The notes under the pieces: model-generated
What the model saw: only the letters and a program-made list of their open reading frames with translations
What the model was told of the DNA's origin: nothing
The model's database searches: none
Made by a program: the position numbers and the translations under genes
In this document: positions 22,464-33,164 of the stretch, in pieces
How positions within the stretch are numbered: position 1 is the first letter of the stretch
How the letters are laid out: every line of letters starts with the position of its first letter
Origin: Coptis chinensis
Taxonomy: Eukaryota; Streptophyta; Magnoliopsida; Ranunculales; Ranunculaceae
Length of the DNA stretch: 64,000 nt
Assembly: GCA_015680905.1 (NCBI GenBank)
Contig: CM027381.1
Span: 11,881,501-11,945,500 of the forward strand
Direction of reading: 5' to 3'

Positions 22464-23201
22464 TAGGCTTAAATACAGAAATATGCAACGTACTTAGGTC
22501 CTATTAACACTTGTATCAACATAGAATTTTGTTTCACAAACGTATCAATGTACTATGCCCGATTTAACAAAAATAGCAATCCGTTAAGTTCCGTCAGTTA
22601 AGTGATGATGTGTCATTATTTTTTCAATTTCGTTTTATTTGTATTTTCCACTTGGCATGCCACATCAGCATTTTCTACCAACTCAGCATTTCCACCTTAG
22701 CATTGCCAACTCAGCACTGCCAACTCAACATTTTTGTTTTTTTTTGTTTTTTTTTTAATTTTTAATTTAATTTAATTTAATTTTTTTTAAGTGACTGAAA
22801 AATAAATTAAATTTTTTTGAATTAATAAATATATATATATAAATTAATTAATAATTATATAATAATAATAAAATAATTATATAAAAAATAAAGAAATATA
22901 TAAATAATATATTAGTTTATTTATTATATATATTTGAAAATTATAAAAAACTACAAATAATAAAAAAATATTATAATATAAAATATATATTATTTTATAA
23001 TTAAAAATATATTATTTTATTTATTATATATATTTGAAAATTATAAAAAAACTATAAATTATAAAAAAGATTATAATATAAAAAAAAAAAAATAAAAATA
23101 TATATATATAAAAGAAATATATAAATAATATATTATTTTATTTATTATATATATTTGAAAATTATAAAAAAACTATAAAGAATAAAAAAAAAATTATAAT
23201 A

Positions 23202-23252
<51 letters not shown>

Positions 23253-23886
23253 AAAATATTATTTATATATTTCTTTATTTATATTTTTTTATTTCTTTTT
23301 TTTATATATATAATATTTTTTTTTATAATTTATAGTTTTTTTTGTCATTTTCAAATATATATAATAAATAAAATAATATATTATTTATATATTATTTTAT
23401 TATAAAATAATATATATTTTATATTATAATTTTTTTTATTATTTATAGTTTTTTTTTTATAATTTTCAAATATATATAATAAATAAAATAATATATTATT
23501 TATATATTTCTTTATTTTTTATATAATTATTTTATTATTATTATATAATTATTAACTTATTTTTATATATATATATTTATTAATTAAAAAAAAATTTAAT
23601 TTATTTTTCAGTCACTTAAAAAAAAAACGAAAATGCTGAGTTGGCAGTGCTGAGGTGGAAATGATGAGTTGGTAGAAAATGCTGATGTGGCATGCCAAGT
23701 GGAAAATACAAATAAAATGAAATTGAAAAAATAATGACACATCATCACTTAACTGATGGAACTTAACGGATTGTTATTTTTGTTAAATCGGGCATAGTAC
23801 ATTGATACGTTTGTGAAAAAAAATTCTATGTTGATACAAGTGTTAATAGGACCTAAGTACGTTGCATATTTCTATATTTAAGCCTA
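22464..23886. mobile_element. Mutator-like fold-back element with long terminal inverted repeats
   Basis: The ends are inverted copies of each other, starting TAGGCTTAAATA at 22464 and ending TATTTAAGCCTA at 23886. The arms remain nearly identical for about 270 bp (to about 22735 and from about 23625). They include the words GGCATGCCACATCAGCA and CCGTTAAGTTCCGTCAGTTAA, typical of long-TIR non-autonomous Mutator-like elements in dicots. The core (22740-23620) is almost pure A/T, includes an (AT)n run near 23206-23246, and is itself largely palindromic. No coding sequence is present. The flanks share TATAA, but in such AT-rich DNA this is weak evidence for a target duplication. Confidence 0.78.
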
Positions 23887-23992
23887 TATAATATGCATAA
23901 CATTTGCCCATATGATTCTCATTCAAAAAATAAAGAATAAAAGTTAATACAAAAGTAATGCTTTTAGTATATAACCCTATCAGTTACTCACA

Positions 23993-24636
23993 AAGTTGCT
24001 ACTCCATATCACCCACAAATGAATGGCCTAGTGGAAGTCTCTAACAAAGAGATAAAGTCCATTTTGGAGAAAACTGTCAATCCATCAAGAAAAGACTGGT
24101 CTCTCTGCCTATCAGATACTTTGTGGGCATACCGAACAACATTTAAGACACTTATAGGGATGTCTCTTTACCGCATTGTTTTTGAAAAACCTTGTCATCT
24201 GTCAATTGAACTTGAGCATCGTGCCCTTTGGGCCATCAAAAGCCTCAATTATAATATCAACACGGCAGGCGAGAAGCGAAAACTGCAATTAAATGAGCTT
24301 GAGGAGATTCGGAGTGATGCTTATGATCTCTCGAAATCCTACAAAGCTAATATGAAAAGAGTGCACTACAAGCACATTTTGCATAAGGATTTCAAAATTG
24401 GCCAAAAGTTTTTCTTGTCTAACCCGTGATTACACATTTTTCTTAGTAAATTGAAAACACGATGGTCTAGTCCTTTCATTGTGTCAGCTGTGACTCATTA
24501 TGGGGAAATCTCTTTGCTTAATCCACAAGATAACAACAAATTTCAAGTAAATGGACAACACCTCAAACATTACCACGAGTTACGCTCCCCAACTTTTGAA
24601 CAGACTCTTCTTCAAGATCCGGTCTACATAGACTAG
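23993..24636 (+). pseudogene. Athila-type Ty3/gypsy integrase C-terminal fragment
   Basis: The frame enters as [19 protein letters not shown], then [55 protein letters not shown] and FKIGQKF. After a stop near 24427 it continues TRWSSPFIVSAVTHYGEI and FQVNGQHLKHY. This is the last third of a plant Ty3/gypsy integrase, with the WAYRT and ELEHRA(Y)WAIK words that mark the Athila lineage. The upstream part, including the DDE catalytic core, is absent. The break lies about 100 bp from the fold-back element. The fragment gives the orientation (+) of the retroelement whose 3' LTR lies at 33165. Confidence 0.88.
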
Positions 24637-25133
24637 ATGTTTCATTTGGTGTACTCAATCTTGTTTTTGTAGAGGGTACGCCATTTTGGTAGTCGGGCCA
24701 TCTTCTATTTTATGAACTCAATAGTTTATTTGAAGTGTGTGGTTGCAAGCACCGGAACCGTAGTCCACAAAAACTCTATTTCATAACTGAGTATAAATGT
24801 CTTCAGTAACGCGAGCAAACGTTCCTACTGGTAAATGATGGGTACCAAAAATTTCACCTCCTTCCTTCTCTTCCCTTTTCTACTCTCTGCCTCACGAACT
24901 TCAGCTAATCATTTGGTGTAAGTCTCACTTATCATGAATAGGTAATGTTCGTAGTACTTTTGCTTGTAAACGACGTGCGCAAAAGATGGGGTGGTGTATG
25001 CATTGGCAAACACCCTTCTGTCCAGGCCTTGGCTTCTTATCTGATACTAGCCAGTATAAGGTATACTTTTGTCTGACACCAGCTGCGCACGATAAACTTT
25101 GTCACCGCGCCGTTTCTCCCACGGGTTGGGAAT

Positions 25134-25233
25134 CGTCTTGAGAATCTGACGTTAAAAGACTAGCAAACATCTTGAGAATCTGATGTTAAAAGACTCAATT
25201 CGTCTTGAGGATCTGACGTTAAAATACTTACCT
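25134..25233. repeat. Three-copy tandem repeat of about 33-37 bp
   Basis: A unit around TCTTGAGAATCTGACGTTAAAA is repeated three times, with G/A and C/T changes between copies. It lies in the non-coding region after the integrase. Confidence 0.75.
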
Positions 25234-25606
25234 TGTAGATATGTTTATATTGTTGCCTTTTTCCTTTGCATTAAGTTGTGCACATACAGATTCGCGTTCA
25301 ACCTCGGATGTTGCATACTTGGAACACGTACGAGCAATAGATTCCACCAGACCAACCCCTAGAATTGATTACTTTGAGTTCCCTTTGGGGCAGTTTGAGG
25401 ATAGCCGTATGTAATAAGGGCAATATTATTAGACCGTAGCACACATGATCCAGGATGGTACCATCCTGCCCTTAACCCCATAATACATAGAGGTAAAGCC
25501 ACAATCTTGCTGGATTGGGTTTGCTCCAGAGTCGACATGACAGTTGCTTATAAATTTAGATGGTGACTCTTCTAGACATCCAGTGTTCTTCACGTAAATC
25601 TCCCTT

Positions 25607-25640
25607 GTATATAAATAAAAACTCTGTTTATAAATAAAAC
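25607..25640 (+). promoter_or_regulatory. Possible promoter: two TATA boxes upstream of ORF A
   Basis: TATATAAATAAAA and TTTATAAATAAAAC occur within 34 bp, about 450 bp before the ORF A ATG. A similar CTATAAATAAG lies upstream of ORF B near 28662. Sub-genomic promoters are known for some 3' genes of plant retroelements, so these could drive the downstream ORFs. There is no expression evidence. Confidence 0.3.
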
Positions 25641-26085
25641 ACCCCTCCTTCTTTTCAAAAACTCTTGTGACCTTTGAGAATGAATCATATAATTGGATGA
25701 CATTTTTTGTGCCAATTATTTCGATATCTCATTCATCTAATTCGGAGTCCGAACGAGTTGTGGGTGAGCGTTTAGATTTTTTAGGCTTAAATTGGGCTTT
25801 AGGCTTGATTTGGGTTTGGGAAATTTTTTGGGCCCAACCAAATCTCGTTATTCTCGGCCCATTTAAACCCGAGACAACCATCCCACGCGTCACAATTTTG
25901 TTTTTCTTCTTCCCTAAAATCCGGATATTATTCCCTCTCGATTTAGTCTTGCACGAGACAGGCCCACGTTAAAACCAAGTCTTGCGCGCGACCCCTACAG
26001 CTCAGAAACCAATTCCCTTCCGTCAGCAACTCCAAATTCTTCCCCTCATCTCAAATCAATATCCATCCTTTTCCTACGATCACCA

Positions 26086-28309
26086 ATGGCCAGAAACCGG
26101 CGGATTTCGATGGAGAAAAATTTTGGTTCACTATTTGAAAATGGGATGTTTGCTCCATTCTTCGATATGAAAATACACTCTAGAGGATGGGAGTACTTGT
26201 TGTATGCCAATGATGGGTTATATTCAAAGGATTTGGTGATGAAATTTTACGACAATGGTAGCTTTAATGGCGACCATTTTTAGGTTACCGTCGACGGTGT
26301 GCGCCACGAAGTCACACTCGCTTTAATCTCGGGGATAACGGGCATACCTCTGGTTGACCACATGTTGACTCAGCAGTAGTCCGTGTACCCACAGACTTAC
26401 GACCTAATGCTTGACACGCTATTCGAGGGCGAGTACATTATGGATGGGATATGCGCATATCAGCACTCGGTGCGACGGAACCAGCCGGCTGTGACTCAAT
26501 GGCTGGGACAGAACGTCATTGGCACCTCGAAGCCCTTGGACATCAACAAGACATTCCTCCACTTACTCTGGATCCTCCAGGAGCGCAAGGGTAACTTCTG
26601 CATAGTCACCTTTTTTTTGATATCATTACGTATGCCACCCTCAGGTCAGCCCCTCTTGCCGTTCTTGTAACGCAAGTTATGATTAATTTTGGTTTCCTGT
26701 TTGCCACCCCGTTACTCCCTATGCCACTATATGAGAATATGCTTGTTTTCAAGAAATGCATATTTGCCCCATGGGAGCCCACAACACCAATGGCAGCTGA
26801 GCACGCTAACGTAGGCTCATCTCACCCACCCTTCTTTGATGAGACTGCTATGAGTAAGATGAGCCATCCTATGGATGCCTTACGTGCTATGAACAGTGGA
26901 ATGAGAAACATGTACACTCGCCAGGTGATAAGAGCCCAAAACTGTAGTTTTAAACCCCTTAACCATCATACTTTTAGACCAATTATGTGAGTAATAATTA
27001 AGAGTTAATACGATTCGTGTTTTATGCATTTCAGGGCTTCAAAGTCCATTATGTGCAGAAATGTGCCACTTTAGCGAGATAAAGGAGCAAAGGTCGGTTG
27101 CTAAGGAGTTCTGTGAATAAAGGCCAAGATTCAAGGAGACAAAGCCTTTGTAAAGCCCGGTCAAAAGCTGAAAAGTCAACACGGGCAGAAACAGTGCACA
27201 AGTCAGCAGAACTTCCAAAGGTCGTATCTTTGGACTTAGACCTCAGAATTGGGAGTATCTTATCTCAAAACGACCGGCTCGGAAAGATCTTTCCAATGGT
27301 CAAAGCCTTGACCCAATCAGAGGAGCAAAAGTGGACGAAAAGTCTATCAAAGCCAACTGCAGCTGAAGAGGCCTTTTTGGACTGAAAGAATTGGGTTTTG
27401 GGCCTGATTCTCTGGCCCAAAACATGGCTCCAAGTCCATGCACGATTTTTGGATCTGAAACATATAAAAACAAAAGCTTAGCTCTTTGTTAATGGTAGGT
27501 AGTGAGGTTAGGAAGCTAATGTTAATGGAGTTTAGGGTTAGAAAAAGATAGATCTAGATTAGTTAATTACTTAGTTTTCATTCCATTTATTAGTTTCATT
27601 CTTTGTTTTAGATTAGTTATTTAAATCATTGAATATCATTCATTAGATAAATAAAATAGTTGTTATTTATTCAATCATATCTTGTTCTTATTGTTCTATT
27701 AGATTTATAAAGTTAATTACTTATTCCATAATGACATGTTCTTATTATTGTTCTTGTGTTGGGAATGGTAGTATAGAAATTTCACATCAAATCATTACTC
27801 TCACCATTGTTCCTTTTGGTTTGATTAGTTGAATTCAATTTAAGTCTAGATAGTTAAGAGTGGAACGAATCCTTACTCATTATATTGCATGATTATGTTT
27901 TGAGAGTAAGAAGAATTGATTTAAACGTAAGAACGGTAGGATTACGTATTAGTGTTGTTAACATTAATATTTAGGATTCTACTATTTTTACGGTTATCAC
28001 CAAGTATTGATGAAACATACCTTGGGCAAGTTAAGGATGGATATGACCACTTGCCACAAGTCGCTGACAGACAGCATGGGCAAATTTCAGCAAGAAATGC
28101 GAGCTTCCATGAATATATTTCAGGACCATATGACTACTCACCAGAATCAGTTCCAGTGAATGCTCATGGCGAACCAGCATCAGTTTCAAGCTCAGGTGAT
28201 AGATACTCTAGGTGATATCCAGGAGCAGTTAGCCTCCACGGGAGCTCGTCCTGCACGTCGTCGTAGGACTCCTGGTTCTTCTTTTGCAGCCCTTGAGGAT
28301 TCTCAGTAG
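26086..28309 (+). pseudogene. ORF A: ATHILA ORF-1/plant transposon protein-like gene, split by a solo LTR
   Basis: The ATG at 26086 opens MARNRRISMEKNF. The following blocks RGWEYLLYANDGLYSKDL, MKFYDNGSFNG, VTVDGVRHEVTLALI and GITGIPL follow the RGW...L...FY...V.G......I....G.P pattern of ATHILA ORF-1/putative plant transposon proteins, whose function is not settled. Later is WLGQNVIGTSKPLDINKTF. The reading frame continues to 26925, is interrupted by the solo LTR at 26926-27999, and resumes at 28005 in the same frame when one target duplication is ignored. It then has a Q- and M-rich coiled C-terminus, one stop at 28150-28160, and a basic PARRRRTPGSSF tail before TAG at 28307. A premature TAG is also present near 26281. 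Confidence 0.68.
26926..27999 (+). mobile_element. Solo LTR (Athila-type), 1074 bp
   Basis: It begins TGATAAGAGCCCAAAACTG and ends ...CGGTTATCA. The five bases before it are CCAGG and the five after it are CCAAG, a target-site duplication with one G-to-A change. No primer-binding site or polypurine tract adjoins it, and the host ORF continues on the far side, so it is a solo LTR left by LTR-LTR recombination. Its first 40 bases resemble the starts of the LTRs at 33165 and 44851. A TATA-like ACATATAAAAAC near 27459 may be its promoter. Confidence 0.82.
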
Positions 28310-29211
28310 CCAGTTTATTTTTCCGGTCTTGTATATTATTTATGTCGGATATTTTATTTACGTGTTTGCATTTTAATTTTCCAACCTAGGATGTCTGTTA
28401 TTTCCTATATTTTCCAAAATCTCTGCCTTGTCAAATAGTATATTTGTTATCTCTAATATTACATTATATAGGTAGAAACATATATAATAATATTAGCAAT
28501 AATAATAATAATAATAATAATAATATATATAAATATATATACATATATATTTTAGACATCACACTTAACATCAAATTTTACCGTTAACTAACGTTTTACA
28601 AAACGCAGTAAAAAGCGATGAAAACGATCTAAAAACAAAAAACGGCTCAATTTTCTTTCTATAAATAAGTTCAACACATCCTTCACATTCACTCCTTTCA
28701 TCTTCTCCCTCTACACTTCTTATTCTAAATATCGTTTTTTTTTAGTTCGCTCCAAATTTCAAGCTTCATGGATGCACTAGAAAAGTTTGAGCACCGGCAA
28801 ATTGAATATGCTACTCAAGTCTTTATGCTCGTTTAATGTTGTTAATGTGGCATATAGTCCTATCTAATATTTAGGTTTGTATTTTATTTCCCGTATCATT
28901 ATGATGTGTTCCCACACCTCTGTACGTTCTTACATCTTATTGTGATATTATATTTACATCTTCATTGTCCTTCTACTTACACTATTTATCTACGCTAAAA
29001 AAAAAAGGACACTCCTTGTAGTCACATGCCCCATCCACACTACATCAACATTTGCGCCATATTTTGGAAGATACACGTGGTCTAACTACCCTGTGACACC
29101 TCAATCTGTATTTTCTACATCTTGGATTGGTGCCTATTTATAACAAGGATAAACGCCTCTAAAATCCAACTTCCCTTTTTCCACTAAATTTTCTTCACCA
29201 CTCCATCTTTA
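28310..29211. other. Spacer between ORF A and ORF B with TATA-like site and microsatellite
   Basis: It contains an AAT microsatellite (about 28496-28525), then ACATATATATTTTAG. A CTATAAATAAG near 28662 is followed by a C/T-rich leader. A short 24-codon frame starts at 28768 (MDALEKFEHRQ), with no recognised relative. The layout resembles the region upstream of ORF A. Confidence 0.4.
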
Positions 29212-30305
29212 ATGGCCCTCACTTGAATTTTCGTGCCCGAGCAAAATTTTATGGAAAATTTCCAAAACGGTCTTTTTCATCCTTTTTTTGACACATAAAT
29301 TTTACGTCGAGGATGGTTCCCTCTATTACATCACAAGCAAGCATTTTATTCCAGAGAATTAGTCCTGCTATTCTATAAACACGGTTATTTCCAAAATGGG
29401 CAATTCTTTGTCCGTGCAAATGGATGTGAGCGTGAATTGACTATAGAAATCATCTCCGAGGTACTTCAAATTCCCATTACGAACCAGGTTTACACCTTCA
29501 GGATTCACCATTCGACAATATCAGGCATCTGATGTTTGCAACTATCCTTTACGGCAAATATAACCGGAAAAACCGTATTGTTTATTAGCGATCCTTGCAA
29601 AGAAACTAATTATCTATGATCCAATGGCTAGCTCATAATGTGCTCGGCACATCTAAGACTTCTGAAATAACAAAACCCCTCCTCCATCTACTCTAGGTCT
29701 TGCAGACTAACTGCAATGATTTTTGCATTATTAAATTTCTCTGGAACGCGATCGCACGTGCCAGGAAAAAGGCAGCTCTTTTGCTAACCATTATGACACT
29801 TATCATGATGCGTTGGGGTTTTTCTATTACTGCTCCTAATACACCTCTCAGAATAGCTAACATTCTCACCATTCACTCAGTTTGTAGGAACGGTTTCTAG
29901 AATCCCGACGTTGCAAAGAACCATGTCGGTGCAGAAACCGGCAAAGCTTGTTCCGCTGAAAACATCTTCACTGAAAATGCATTATGCAACGTATTTAATC
30001 CTATGGAAGGCCTTCGTTTAATTCACCAAGGACTGATGACATTATACAAACGTTAGAACATTATCATCACTAGTCTTCTTGAATTTCACGACCTACGGAC
30101 AATACAAGAAGAGGAACAAGCACAATTATTGCACAGCCACAACCAGTTCTTGGCAAATCACACTCTCATAATGGAGAACCACGCCAAGATTTAATAGACA
30201 CAGAGCGAAATGTTGCAGCAGGCTATTGCACGGATTGACGGCATCGAGAATCTTATAAATGGATTTCTCTCACAAAAGGATCCTCGCCGTTACTTGGGTC
30301 CATGA
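29212..30305 (+). pseudogene. ORF B: diverged paralogue of ORF A
   Basis: The ATG at 29212 opens MALT and a stop. Aligned to ORF A the same blocks appear: MENFQNGLFHPFFD, RRGWFPLLHHKQAFYSRELV, LFYKHGYFQNGQFFV, ERELTIEIISEVLQIPI, and in other frames GTSKT..ITKPLLHLL and CNDFCIIKFLWNAI. The C-terminal coil QQAIARIDGIENLINGF matches the coil in ORF A, and the gene ends with a DPRRYLGP tail. Several stops and frameshifts are present. The similarity is only in pattern, so the duplication is old. Confidence 0.58.
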
Positions 30306-30309
30306 CACA

Positions 30310-30480
30310 ATTTAGATTTTGCAATTTTATGTTCTTTGTAATTTTCGTTTTAGTTGTTAATATAGTGAAATTTTCCTATGGTTATAAATGTAATTTGTTT
30401 TACTTAGTCATTTCCATCGTATTCTCTTTTTTTTTTTATCTTTGTCTATAGGTGGAATCTTTCTTCACACGTCTTCTACA
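30310..30480. other. Short spacer between ORF B and ORF C
   Basis: T-rich, with a pyrimidine run then CTATAG near 30447-30452, which resembles a splice acceptor. It leads into the C/T-rich leader before the ORF C ATG. Confidence 0.3.
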
Positions 30481-31440
30481 ATGGCATCTCCAAAGATGAT
30501 TCCAAAACAATCTTTCCATTCGTTACTGAATTCTCCTACATATGGACATCTCTTCAGAGATTTCATCCCACGAGTTGGTTGGAACTCCCTTATTCTACAC
30601 CCGGAGCAGACATACTCTCCAGGTTTAGCAACTTATTTTTACAATCATATGGAGGATCTACTTGTTGTACGTGGTTTTGTGTTGAACGGATTTGCAATCC
30701 GTATTGGTAACACTTCGACACCCTTTTTACGAGCCAGCAGTTGCTATGGCTTTGGACCTTCCTCCTCTTCAGCCAGACATCCCCATTCAATACATGATAC
30801 AAAACAACCTTAATGACTATTCTTGGGAAGATTTTGCCACCCGTTATGGCGATGGCCTTGCCGGAGCTGGCCAATGGCCAGACAACACTATTCCACTAGC
30901 TAGTATGACCATGAATGTTGGAACTGGCATGTTATTTATTCTTCTAAACATCATGGGGGATTGACATTTTTCCACTGCCTCAAAATCAGCTTGTAAGACG
31001 TTCCATGCCCTGGCCTAGCAACATACCGCCTTCGACATCACAGACCTAGTAATTGAGAACCTTAAGAGGGCTCGATCTTTTTCGGCAAAAGACTATATCA
31101 CTTTGCCGGTTATAACATGCGAGGATAATGAGGACGCATACTTCCCACAGTTCTGACCACTTTTCATGACTGAGTAAAGGTAGACTCTATGTGTCCAACA
31201 AACAAGATAATTCATTCTTTGTGATTTCGGGTATGGCAGCACCCTACAAGGTATCTAAAGAAAGTTCGTTGCTTCCCTGATGACGATAAAATGATAGCTC
31301 ATCTGGACACTTCAAGAAAGAGGAAGTGGAGCGAAGTTTGGAAGGCTATGATAGATTGGCGTGACCCAAAGGAATGACATTTCTACAAAGACGAAGCAAG
31401 AATTGACCTACCCCCAGTTCGTAATTCGGGCAATGTGAGT
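30481..31440 (+). pseudogene. ORF C: third ATHILA ORF-1-like gene
   Basis: The ATG at 30481 opens MASPKMIPKQSFHSLLNSP. The key pattern is again visible: FIPRVGWNSLILHPEQTYSPGL, TYFYNHMEDL, and VVRGFVLNGFAIRIGN. After a frameshift near 30730 it continues LDLPPLQPD, MIQNNLNDYSWEDFATRYGDG and MTMNVGTGMLFIL. It stays readable in shifting frames to about 31140 and decays toward 31440. It is more diverged from ORFs A and B than they are from each other. Three such ORFs in a row between one integrase and one 3' LTR is unusual. Confidence 0.55.
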
Positions 31441-31589
31441 TGATGTACATATTTGTTTTACGTTTTGATATGAAAAATAAATAACCTAACAGTGTGCTTT
31501 CACTTTTATGTTGTATAATATATAGTGTGTTACCATAATTTTCTGTGGAAGATGTTAGCTATATTTTTGCTCAAAGCCTCTCAGGTATA

Positions 31590-33163
31590 TTATTTCTTCC
31601 TCTTGACACTTTGAGGACACATCGTTCGACTGTTTGGGGGTGGTGAGAACCTTTCGCAAAATTTAAGCATGCATAGTTGTATATAGTTTTATTTTATGTC
31701 TAAATAAACATATTTAGTGACAAATTCTCGTTTCCTTTTTTTTGATGAAAAATATTTAGAAATCTCACCCGAGCATCAGAATTAGGACTTGTTCTTTGAA
31801 ACTTAAGTTAATACGCATGCAATAGTTTTTACATCTTTTCATGAGCATTCATGCACTGACTATTATTAAATGTACACAGCAGTAAGTTTCTAGGACCCAC
31901 GGTTAGACAACTTAGTTTCCATATCCTGTAAGAATCTAACCAAAAAGCCTCAAAATGTGTGATATATGAGTAATGACACAGATGAGTAATTTTTCCGAAT
32001 AGAGAAGTTCACATGTCTACTTAGTTGATCACTACTCGAATCCTAGGCGAGAATTTAGGCCTTCTTTGGATCGATATAACCAAAATTCACACCTGTATAA
32101 TTTTTACCGCTAGTCGCCCCACTGAACCTTTTATTAATCCTTTCTATTTCATCAAAAATTTATTACCCGTCTATTAACCACAAATAAATAAGCCCACCTA
32201 GATGATGAGTATGAGAAATAGGATGAAGTCTTGAGAAAAAAGAAGAAAAACTTGTCACAAATCAAAATCGTTACACTTTGGAAGAAAAGAAAAAGAAAAA
32301 TAGAAATATGTTTCCAAAAATCAAAAGAAATATCAAAGTTAGAATTTCCCCAAAATCAAATCAAAAGGGAATGCAAAAGCTAAAAAAAAGCAAAGTATGG
32401 AAACCCATGTTAGAAGCAGGAAAGAAAATAAGGATTTCTCTAGTATAAATATCTCGAAGACCTTATTATCTCATACTTGTCATTTTTGAATTTTCCATAC
32501 CATTTTCTTCTACACTACCACCTAAGCCCCATAAAACCTAATAAAGACCTCTAGCTCAATTAGGAGTAGGGTGGTGTGATAATAAGTAGTAGATGTGAAT
32601 TCTCGACCTCGGCTCCTTTGACTGTCATTGAGTATGTGAGGAAACATGTGCCCACTGCACATTGGAGTTAGCAAAACTTGAGTGGAAAAATAAGAGAGAA
32701 TTGTGTTTCGACACATACCTGTGAGAACCTACTTAAGGACACTATCCAAAGGATCCAGAAACGGCCCTGCTCGTACATTTCATTGTAAAGATCACTACAT
32801 GCATGCTCATATGTAAATGTTTTGATTATTGTATGTATATTAACTTGAATTTCAAAAGAATTAAATCCTTGTTTCCTCCGCTAGTGAGATATATAGATAT
32901 CGGAGATTAATTAAGGGAACGAGCCTTTGTTACTGAGTCGTTGTAGTATAAATGAAGTTTGTGAGTATCTTCTCTGGAAAACTTTCATGAGGCTATAACT
33001 CGTCCACTAGGGAATTCCTAGTGGTTCAAGGCCTTGTTGCATACGGTCAATGTAACTGTACTCTGCGAAATGAGACTTAGCTTAGGACAACACATTTTTG
33101 GCCACTATCATTTTAATGTCTCTTCTTTGCTTGAGGACAAGCAAAGTGCTATTTGGGGGTGGT
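31590..33163 (+). other. Conserved non-coding block bracketed by two polypurine-type motifs
   Basis: The block begins at a TTTGGGGGTGGT motif (31633) preceded by CTTTGAGGACA. It ends at an identical TTTGGGGGTGGT (33152) preceded by a hairpin. Inside are segments that recur, in reverse orientation, at 49311-50925. One example is GAGAATTTAGGCCTT followed by TTTGGATCGATATA, near 32048-32080 and again at about 50406-50445. Another is CTCTAGCTCAA followed by a stretch with GGTGTGATA. A third is GTGAGAACC followed by TTAAGGAC. No coding sequence is evident. It lies where an Athila element has its 3' untranslated region. Confidence 0.65.
33125..33163 (+). promoter_or_regulatory. Hairpin plus polypurine tract before the 3' LTR
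   Basis: A perfect hairpin with 9-bp arms (CTTTGCTTG and CAAGCAAAG) around an AGGA loop spans 33125-33146. It is followed 5 bp later by TTTGGGGGTGG, then the LTR start. The G-rich run is the expected primer for plus-strand DNA synthesis. The hairpin is repeated in the minus-strand element at 49326-49347. Confidence 0.75.
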
Positions 33164-33164
33164 G

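Larger units (their letters stand above)
24637..26085. other. Leader region between integrase and first downstream ORF
   Basis: No protein motif is convincing here. The interval contains a small tandem repeat at 25134-25233 and TATA-like sequences at 25607-25640. It ends in a C/T-rich leader immediately before the ATG at 26086. Confidence 0.4.

Noticed and set aside
25667..25972. A 101-codon open frame upstream of ORF A.
   Set aside because: It lies in the presumed leader, has low-complexity hydrophobic content and no counterpart upstream of ORFs B or C.
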